5,446 nt of DNA from CAYTOJ01 sp964439415 (GTDB lineage: Bacteria > Pseudomonadota > Alphaproteobacteria > Rickettsiales > CAZAGG01). Of this stretch, positions 1 through 4,340 are shown one piece after another. Under the pieces are notes generated by a model. It worked only from the letters and a program-made list of their open reading frames with translations, did not search any database and had not been told where the DNA came from. Position numbers and translations under genes: made by a program. Every line of letters begins with the position of its first letter. The stretch's first letter is position 1. The stretch is from the NCBI GenBank assembly GCA_964439415.1, contig CAYTOJ010000118.1, positions 1-5,446 of the forward strand, given 5' to 3'.

Positions 1-321
1 AGGCACATGCAGAATAGTCTGCCCATGAAATCCGGTAACGTCAATATCAGCGGCACTAATGCCGGATTGCTCTAAAATCTGTAAAGCAGCAATGGCATTC
101 AGGCGCGTGATATGGTTCTCAAACCTGGCTTGCTTAAGCGTACTGGTCAGTGCAGAATCCGCACTTCTTTTATATGCATCAGCAGCTTCCCCAAATGGCA
201 GGTAAAGCGCAGCTAACCGCTCCACCACCTTCAATCCATCAGTCCTGATAATGGCGGCATCTATACCATCCATTGATGTACCGCTCATCAGCCCCAGTGC
301 TGTGTATAATTTAGTGTTCAT
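1..321 (-). CDS. anmK: Anhydro-N-acetylmuramic acid kinase, 5' part (runs off the left edge)
   Basis: The reverse strand is open from an ATG at 321-319 to the window edge, giving the first 107 codons of AnmK; the full family is roughly 370 residues. AnmK is a cytoplasmic ASKHA-fold kinase of cell-wall recycling. It cleaves the 1,6-anhydro bond of anhydro-MurNAc and phosphorylates the sugar with ATP, giving MurNAc-6-phosphate. Two family signatures are visible: MSGTSMDGID at residues 12-21 (N-terminal nucleotide-binding motif) and GFHGQTILH at 97-105. The catalytic and C-terminal regions lie outside the window. The ATG overlaps the TGA of the upstream acetyltransferase by one base (TGATG), and GAGG lies 7 nt upstream, so the start is well supported and coupling is likely. 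No separate promoter is evident, so it is probably transcribed with the toxin-antitoxin pair. Identification is confident; completeness cannot be judged. Confidence 0.93.
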   Translation of the reverse strand, partial: MNTKLYTALGLMSGTSMDGIDAAIIRTDGLKVVERLAALYLPFGEAADAYKRSADSALTSTLKQARFENHITRLNAIAALQILEQSGISAADIDVTGFHGQTILHVP

Positions 322-845
322 CAACTGGCCTCGACATCTAAAGTCTTTTTGATGGTAGACATGGGCAGAAGCAGAGAAAGCGGCTTATCCAGCAGTGGTA
401 GTGCGCCATAACTGGCATACCACTGTGCAATATCCTTATTCTTTGCGTCAATCAGCAACGCTACACCACCAACTTCCTGAGCCGCACGGAGGCAACGCCT
501 GCCAGCAGACAGCAACAATTGACCACCCAACCCTTGCCCTTGCACTGATTTATCAACAGCAAGGCGGCCAAGGCGGAACACCGGAATGTCATGCCGTGCC
601 AATCCATGCTTAATCACATCAGGTGCTCGGGAAAACTCTATGGAGGCAGGGCTGATGGAATAGAAGCCCAAAACCTTGACCGTATCATCATCAGCCACAG
701 CGAGGAAGGTTTTAGCGCCGCCCTGATTATGTGTTTGACGGGCATGAAGACGCAGAAAATCATTCAAAGCCGCATCACCACAATCAAAAGCTTCCCTATT
801 ATGCCGCTTAGCAATTGATTCTTCATGCCAGGGAGCAATAGCCAT
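321..845 (-). CDS. GNAT acetyltransferase toxin of a TacT/AtaT-type toxin-antitoxin system
   Basis: This is a 174-residue GNAT-fold protein of the TacT/AtaT/KacT toxin group. Characterised members block translation by acetylating the amino group of the amino acid on charged tRNA, using acetyl-CoA. Visible features are the family N-terminal segment FDCGDAALNDFL (20-31), the strand RLGRLAVD (91-98), the acetyl-CoA pyrophosphate loop VQGQGLGG (101-108), and WYASYGA (142-148). Tyr143 aligns by eye with the catalytic tyrosine of the family, so the enzyme looks intact. The start codon overlaps the antitoxin stop (TAATG) and has no clear Shine-Dalgarno of its own, which fits coupling to antitoxin translation. 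The stop overlaps anmK. The target tRNA cannot be read from the sequence. The family and its partner are clear; toxicity is inferred from the family. Confidence 0.9.
   Translation of the reverse strand: MAIAPWHEESIAKRHNREAFDCGDAALNDFLRLHARQTHNQGGAKTFLAVADDDTVKVLGFYSISPASIEFSRAPDVIKHGLARHDIPVFRLGRLAVDKSVQGQGLGGQLLLSAGRRCLRAAQEVGGVALLIDAKNKDIAQWYASYGALPLLDKPLSLLLPMSTIKKTLDVEAS
329..332 (-). promoter_or_regulatory. Ribosome binding site of anmK
   Basis: GAGG on the minus strand lies 7 nt upstream of the anmK ATG, inside the last codons of the acetyltransferase gene. It supports the start at 321 and suggests that anmK can also initiate by itself, besides being coupled through the TGATG overlap. 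Confidence 0.6.
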
Positions 846-1120
846 TATAATTCAGGCAAAGCGCGGGCAGCCGCCAGAAGCTTCGCATTCGGCGCAGGTG
901 GATTTTCCAGAGCATCCAGTACGCGCATACTATCGCGCTCTGACAGGGAAACCCGTTCAGCCTGGTCAATTACATTTTTTGCCGCATACAAAGCATTCCG
1001 TAATACAAAATCCGTAAGATCAGTATGTGCGTAGGCCACAGCCCGCATCAGCAACGCTTTATCGCTGGAGCGAATCCGTAACGATATCCGGCTGTTATCT
1101 TCAATGGCTACTCTCGGCAT
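845..1120 (-). CDS. DUF1778 (TacA-type) ribbon-helix-helix antitoxin
   Basis: This 91-residue protein is the cognate antitoxin of the adjacent acetyltransferase. In this family an N-terminal ribbon-helix-helix dimerises and binds operator DNA, while the C-terminal tail wraps the toxin and blocks its acetyl-CoA site. The RHH region is visible at about 10-47 (RISLRIRSSD, then helices ending LTDFVLRNALYAA). The tail carries the family-like LSERDSMRVLDALENPPAPN (58-78 region). The frame is open further upstream to an ATG at 1162, but I chose 1120: AGGA lies 8 nt before it, the product then has the usual family length, and the 14 extra residues would be translated from the repeat element upstream. 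It heads a three-gene coupled unit. Autorepression through the palindrome at 1143-1179 is plausible but not shown. Confidence 0.9.
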   Translation of the reverse strand: MPRVAIEDNSRISLRIRSSDKALLMRAVAYAHTDLTDFVLRNALYAAKNVIDQAERVSLSERDSMRVLDALENPPAPNAKLLAAARALPEL

Positions 1121-1128
1121 TGTCCTTT

Positions 1129-1132
1129 TCCT
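1129..1132 (-). promoter_or_regulatory. Ribosome binding site of the antitoxin
   Basis: AGGA on the minus strand lies 8 nt upstream of the ATG at 1120. A second AGGA starts 5 nt closer. This decides the start at 1120 over the in-frame ATG at 1162, which lies within the upstream palindrome and has no comparable site. Confidence 0.65.
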
Positions 1133-1142
1133 GATAACGGTT

Positions 1143-1179
1143 ATATACCTATCGCACTTCAAGGGTGCGATAGGTATAT
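1143..1179. promoter_or_regulatory. Perfect 15-bp palindrome upstream of the antitoxin; candidate operator
   Basis: The arms at 1143-1157 and 1165-1179 are perfect reverse complements (15 bp each) with a 7-nt spacer. The site lies 23 nt upstream of the antitoxin ATG. RHH antitoxins of this type repress their own operon through palindromic operators, so this is the best operator candidate. However, the left arm with its spacer also matches the closing motif of the dispersed element (18 bp identical to 3434-3451), so it may belong to the repeat rather than be an antitoxin site. It lies about 110 nt downstream of the predicted -10, which is far for direct promoter occlusion. Against copy B, the right arm and the adjacent A-tract look like an insertion of about 24 nt. 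Confidence 0.45.
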
Positions 1180-1186
1180 TTTTTTT
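1143..1186 (+). terminator. Intrinsic terminator read on the plus strand
   Basis: On the plus strand the 15-bp hairpin (1143-1179) runs directly into eight consecutive T (1179-1186), a classic rho-independent terminator. No plus-strand gene ends here, since everything to the left is on the minus strand. If it works, it would stop antisense transcripts coming from the toxin-antitoxin region. On the minus strand there is no T-tract after the hairpin, so it should not terminate the operon's own leader. Confidence 0.5.
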
Positions 1187-1289
1187 GTTTTGCGCATGGC
1201 CGCCCCACCAGCCGAATCCGCGTCTATACTGCTCGCAAAATCACTGCAAAAAAAACGCACTCTTCATTCGCGAGCAGTATATAACCAGT

Positions 1290-1318
1290 ATAATATACAA
1301 AATAGAAAGCACTGTCAA
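1290..1318 (-). promoter_or_regulatory. Sigma70-type promoter of the antitoxin-toxin-anmK operon
   Basis: On the minus strand TTGACA (1318-1313), a perfect -35, is separated by exactly 17 nt from TATTAT (1295-1290), a -10 with one mismatch. Transcription would start near 1283, at the first bases of element copy A, giving a leader of about 160 nt made almost entirely of that element. A 6-bp inverted repeat gaaagc/gctttc (1305-1331) surrounds the -35 and might be a further binding site. Nothing else is evident between this promoter and copy C, which ends at 1357. Confidence 0.65.
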
Positions 1319-1356
1319 TCTGTACGCTTTCAAAACACACTGCAATAAGTTACAAC

Positions 1357-1520
1357 TATACTCCTCGCATTTCAAGAATTGACATTTGGAGCGTAGCGAC
1401 CTGCGCCAGCGCTGCTTAAGGGGAGGCTGTAAGCCGTGGGGTGCGCCCCCCTCAACAAATAAAAGATATACCGCCGATGTGATATGAAAAACTTCAACTC
1501 ATCAGACGATAGCGGTATAT
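1357..1520 (-). repeat. Dispersed palindromic element, copy C (diverged), overlapping the end of the glycosyltransferase gene
   Basis: Read on the minus strand, a hairpin with perfect 9-bp arms atataccgc / gcggtatat (plus-strand 1512-1520 and 1466-1474, 37-nt loop) is followed by a GC-rich stretch. The copy closes with ttgaaatgcgaggagtata (1375-1357), which matches the closing motif of copy A at 15 of 19 positions. The layout and length (164 nt) match copies A and B, but the hairpin sequence is clearly diverged, so membership rests on layout plus the closing motif. The glycosyltransferase stop lies inside the first arm and loop. The hairpin is followed by a weak T-rich stretch in that gene's direction and might help end its transcript. 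A 65-codon open frame through it shows no gene character. Confidence 0.5.
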
Positions 1521-3148
1521 TCATAATACTCCGGTACGCGTTCACGAAGCGCAGCGTCCAGTTCATCATAACGGTCTAACAGATCCATATACCATGCTGC
1601 CCGTTCTTTATAATGCTGGCATTGCAGGCGGTTATGCTTGACATAATCATAAGCCCGCCCGGCTATACCATTCCGGTATTCAGCATTTTCTATCAGCTTG
1701 ACAAGTTGCTGCTCCAGCTCTGCGCTGTCGTTAAAGAACAGACCAGTCTGCTCATGCTCCAGACTGTTTTCATACACCACGCGGCTGGCCAGTGCCACAG
1801 CACCTGAGCCTGCGGCTTCTATGAATTTCAGGTCGGATTTCATGCGGTTAAATTCATTATCCTGCAGCGGCATGAAGGAAATATCGCAATCAGCTAGGGC
1901 TTCCTGATAGCCTTTGTAATCAGTCAGCGGAATAAACTTTTTAGCTTTAGTTTGCAGAGCCTTAAAGAATACTTCATCGTAAACCACCACAAATTCCAGT
2001 CTGGATTCATAAGCACTTATAACGCGGTTGATGGTGTTCATATATGCTGCCCAGTCCTCCCCTCTGTTCAGCGCGCCGAAAAAAACTTTTACAGTATCAC
2101 CATCCTGCTTTGGTTTTTTTAATTCCCGCAGGCGCGCCAGTTGGTTAGGGAACGCTTTAATGTTGGGGTTGAAGCTGGCCAGAAAATCCAGCAGCGCCGG
2201 GGTTGATGTCTGCACCGCATGAACGCCGCGGAAGTTGAGATAATTATTCTGCTCAATCTCCGGCCAGCGCATGGGGTGATCATCAAACTCCATTACCAGC
2301 AGGTAGCGGTTTTTCACCGCCCATTTTGGCAGATCTAACGCATCATAACGCATGATCGGGCGTTGATATACCAGCACACGCCGCTCAAAATGCTGCTGAA
2401 AACGTGGCCGCAGAGTTTTTACATCGTGTATGCAGGCAACGCCTGGCATAGTTGCCATAAATGCATTCGGCTCCAGCACCCGCACATCGTTACATGCCGC
2501 CTGCGGTTTCAGGGTTATAGCATGAACCAGCATCCTGGGGGGGGTGTAACCTCTCGCAGCCGCCCTTATCAGGTAATGGCTTCCCATGCTCTCCAGCTTG
2601 AAGCGATCTGGATTCACCTTTAAACCACCTAAAGTCTGCGGCATCATGCTTATAAAATTCTCGAAATCCTTTTCCTCACCACGCGGTGTTAAAGGGGTTG
2701 CATCCAGAAATTTGCAGCCCGTACTTTCAATGCCTTTAATAACGGCTTTAATGCTAATGCCAGGCACTTGAGCTGCCGTTCCCCTGATCTGCCCTTCAAT
2801 ATTGCGCCAGTATTGAACATTTGGCAGCAGCAGCAGCAATACACCATCATCACGTAGATACTGTATGTGTGCGCTGATGTTTTGTTCAAGCGCGGATAAA
2901 TCACAGACATTCTCATAAACAATTACGTTTAAACTTTTAGCGCCAATGCTAGGAGCTGAAAGGTCAGACGTAGCATGATTTAAATTAGAATAAGTTACGC
3001 CGTAATATTCAGCGAATGGGTTACAGGATTTATATTGCACCCCAACCGAATCATCTGCGCAGCCGACATGCAGAACTCTGGCGGCATCCCTTGGAATCAG
3101 CTTAATAATTTCTTCGGAAAGGTTTAATCCTGCCTGCTCCAGAGCCAT
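1502..3148 (-). CDS. Two-domain methyltransferase-like / GT-B glycosyltransferase protein
   Basis: This 548-residue protein has two parts. Residues 1-200 resemble a class I SAM-dependent methyltransferase: motif I RVLHVGCADD (24-33), the acidic segment VIVYENVCDL (75-84), and LLLLLPNVQYWRNIEGQIRG (103-122), like the hLPN segment of MetW-like methyltransferases fused to glycosyltransferases. Residues 250-515 resemble a GT-B, GT4-like glycosyltransferase: MEFDDHP (286-292), ADCDISFMPLQ (419-429), the donor-binding helix FIEAAGSGAVALAS (442-455), and EHEQTGLFFND (464-474). It probably transfers a sugar at the cytoplasmic side of the inner membrane during surface polysaccharide synthesis; substrate and target are unknown. 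The ATG at 3148 follows TAGGT at usual spacing, with a possible -10 TATATT at 3182-3177. No glycan genes flank it. Its last six codons fall within element copy C. Motif I is slightly unusual, so the first domain may bind SAM poorly. Confidence 0.75.
   Translation of the reverse strand: MALEQAGLNLSEEIIKLIPRDAARVLHVGCADDSVGVQYKSCNPFAEYYGVTYSNLNHATSDLSAPSIGAKSLNVIVYENVCDLSALEQNISAHIQYLRDDGVLLLLLPNVQYWRNIEGQIRGTAAQVPGISIKAVIKGIESTGCKFLDATPLTPRGEEKDFENFISMMPQTLGGLKVNPDRFKLESMGSHYLIRAAARGYTPPRMLVHAITLKPQAACNDVRVLEPNAFMATMPGVACIHDVKTLRPRFQQHFERRVLVYQRPIMRYDALDLPKWAVKNRYLLVMEFDDHPMRWPEIEQNNYLNFRGVHAVQTSTPALLDFLASFNPNIKAFPNQLARLRELKKPKQDGDTVKVFFGALNRGEDWAAYMNTINRVISAYESRLEFVVVYDEVFFKALQTKAKKFIPLTDYKGYQEALADCDISFMPLQDNEFNRMKSDLKFIEAAGSGAVALASRVVYENSLEHEQTGLFFNDSAELEQQLVKLIENAEYRNGIAGRAYDYVKHNRLQCQHYKERAAWYMDLLDRYDELDAALRERVPEYYEYTAIV
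2537..2544. repeat. Run of eight G (C on the coding strand) in the glycosyltransferase gene
   Basis: Eight identical bases encode T-P-P at about residues 202-204, at the junction between the methyltransferase-like and glycosyltransferase domains. Losing one base brings a stop within about 10 codons, and gaining one brings a stop within about 16 codons. Slippage would therefore leave only the first domain translated. The length is at the lower limit for known contingency tracts. Confidence 0.85.
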
Positions 3149-3280
3149 AATTACCTACATAAGTTTCTCAAGAATGAATATAAACAATTACACATATTAA
3201 AAAACGATTGAAAGAGCGAACGGTTAATATATAGGTTTATTTAACGTTAGTATTAAGAAACACCGCAAAAAATAAAACAA
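3149..3280. other. AT-rich divergent promoter region
   Basis: This stretch separates the leftward glycosyltransferase gene from the rightward element copy B and the TolA-like gene. It is strongly AT-rich with no coding potential, as expected of a promoter region. Leftward, TATATT at 3182-3177 is a possible -10 with only a poor -35. Rightward, TTGAAA at 3208-3213 and TATAGG at 3230-3235, 16 nt apart, make a weak candidate. Transcription from there would give a leader of about 210 nt that includes all of copy B. Neither promoter is certain. Confidence 0.4.
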
Positions 3281-3451
3281 TATACTGATCGCGTATGAAG
3301 AATGTGGATTTTATGCAGTTAGGCTGCGATCAGTATAGAAGCGCATGGGGCTGGTGGCCTGTCGCCCGAAGCTATGCCTACCGAAGCTTTAGCGTAGCTA
3401 GGTTAGCGCAGGGTGAGGCGCCCATGCGCAAATTTGAAGTGCGATAGGTAT
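3281..3451 (+). repeat. Dispersed palindromic element, copy B (leader of the TolA-like gene)
   Basis: Stem I has perfect 12-bp arms tatactgatcgc (3281-3292) and gcgatcagtata (3326-3337) around a 33-nt loop, the same loop length as copy A. Stem II pairs gcgcatggg (3341-3349) with cccatgcgc (3421-3429). It encloses stem III, agctatgc-c-ta (3370-3380) with tagcgtagct (3390-3399), which has one wobble pair and one bulge. The copy ends with ttgaagtgcgataggtat (3434-3451), identical over 18 bp to copy A, only 3 nt before the ATG of the next gene. As RNA this would be a compact three-stem leader. Copy A lacks most of stems II and III. The function is unknown. Confidence 0.75.
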
Positions 3452-3454
3452 TGC

Positions 3455-4327
3455 ATGCTGGATATAAAAAAAGTTCCGCAAGCTCTAACGGAAAAAGTGA
3501 ATAGTGTAAAAGATGATAACACTGACATGAATAACGGGTTTAAATCGCTGGGTTCGGAGACATTTAACGAATACAAGCCGGAGAAGGAGATACTCCCCAG
3601 TGAGCGCCCCTTCGGCAGGCGCGGCGATCTATCAGGCGACTCCAGGTCGGCACTGCCGCCTATATCTTCCGGCAGGGTTTATATAGTTATCATCGCCGCA
3701 ATCGTTCTGGTGCATCTGGCTTTTGCCGCTTATATAGAAATGACCAGCAAAAAACCTCAATTCGCCGGAACATCTAAAACAGCCATTACTAGTAAAGAGG
3801 ATTCCAAACAGGCTCCTGCGCCAGTTATAAAAACTACGGATAATGAAGCTAAACAGCTTAATAATTTAAAACCAGGCGGTGGGGGTATTAAAACTGCGCA
3901 CGGAGAAATCAAGCCCGGTGAAGCAAAACCGCTGGCAGTACCACAGATGAGCCGAGAGAATCAACCCCTGAAACTGCCGGAAGTTCTGCCGGAACCTGGT
4001 AAATCCTTAATACCACCCGCCCCAAAGAAAACTGAGAATGGCAAGCCGACCTTAGACACTAAAAAGCAGGAAGAAGCAAAAAAACTAGAAGAAGTTAAAA
4101 AAGCAGCGCAGGCGAAACTGGACGCACAGCGCAAGGAACAGGAAGCGAAAAAAGCCTTAGATGCCAGAAAAGCTGAGGAGATTAAAAAAGCTGAAGAGGC
4201 TAAAAAAGCCGCCGCCACGAAAAAAGCAGAAGAAACAAAAGCCATGAAGCCAGTCGCGCCTCAGGATTCATCAAATAACAAGCTGAATGAAAAACAGCTT
4301 TTAGAGATATTACAACAAACTAAATAA
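3455..4327 (+). CDS. Single-pass inner-membrane protein with TolA/TonB-like periplasmic region
   Basis: The 290-residue product has a polar cytoplasmic N-terminus (about 1-73) and one hydrophobic segment, VYIVIIAAIVLVHLAFAAY (75-93). A Pro/Lys-rich stretch follows (100-200), then a charged helix of repeated KKAEEAKKA-type units (about 202-264), almost certainly helical or coiled-coil. This layout is that of TolA and TonB, which span the periplasm from the inner membrane. The C-terminus ends in a short helix-like LNEKQLLEILQQTK and lacks the globular domain of TolA or TonB, so neither gene name is justified. The start is uncertain: the ATG at 3455 has only a weak AGG upstream, a GTG at 3413 would add 14 residues encoded by repeat copy B, and an ATG at 3527 is possible. 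Thirteen nt separate it from the TAXI gene, so they probably form an operon. Function is unknown; low-complexity composition makes distant similarity unreliable. Confidence 0.75.
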   Translation: MLDIKKVPQALTEKVNSVKDDNTDMNNGFKSLGSETFNEYKPEKEILPSERPFGRRGDLSGDSRSALPPISSGRVYIVIIAAIVLVHLAFAAYIEMTSKKPQFAGTSKTAITSKEDSKQAPAPVIKTTDNEAKQLNNLKPGGGGIKTAHGEIKPGEAKPLAVPQMSRENQPLKLPEVLPEPGKSLIPPAPKKTENGKPTLDTKKQEEAKKLEEVKKAAQAKLDAQRKEQEAKKALDARKAEEIKKAEEAKKAAATKKAEETKAMKPVAPQDSSNNKLNEKQLLEILQQTK

Positions 4328-4340
4328 TAGAGTTAAAGTT

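Larger units (their letters stand above)
1139..1286 (-). repeat. Dispersed palindromic element, copy A (leader of the toxin-antitoxin operon)
   Basis: Read on the minus strand, the copy starts with a stem-loop whose 12-bp arms tatactgctcgc / gcgagcagtata (plus-strand 1270-1281 and 1225-1236) enclose 33 nt. A short GC-rich middle containing ccatgcgc follows (1192-1199 on plus), and the copy ends with ttgaagtgcgataggtat (1162 to 1145). The outermost 17 bases of each end (1139-1155 and 1270-1286) form terminal inverted repeats matching at 14 of 17 positions (ggttatatac, three mismatches, tcgc). The 57-nt stem-loop aligns without gaps to copy B at about 45 of 57 positions, including a paired base change in the stem. 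No direct target-site duplication is visible. I do not recognise the family; it could be a MITE-like repeat, a structured leader RNA, or both. Confidence 0.75.

Noticed and set aside
1139..1286. Copy A as a transposase-mobilised MITE with target-site duplication
   Set aside because: Terminal inverted repeats are present, but no direct flanking duplication could be found at copies A or B, so a transposition origin is left as a possibility only.
1104..1382. 92-codon plus-strand frame across the toxin-antitoxin leader
   Set aside because: It crosses the terminator-like hairpin, the repeat and the predicted promoter, and its composition is not protein-like.
1377..1460. Standard rho-independent terminator in the GC-rich segment downstream of the glycosyltransferase gene
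   Set aside because: Short hairpins such as ggggtgcgcccc are present, but no T-tract follows them on the minus strand.
1372..1569. 65-codon minus-strand frame overlapping the end of the glycosyltransferase gene
   Set aside because: It runs through repeat copy C and the GC-rich stretch, has no RBS or recognisable family, and is better explained as repeat sequence.
2689..2922. 77-codon minus-strand frame inside the glycosyltransferase gene
   Set aside because: It is an alternative frame of a well-supported coding region, with no RBS.
3961..4245. 94-codon minus-strand frame opposite the TolA-like gene
   Set aside because: It is the antisense shadow of a Lys/Ala/Glu-rich repeat, giving an artificial Ala/Ser/Phe pattern.
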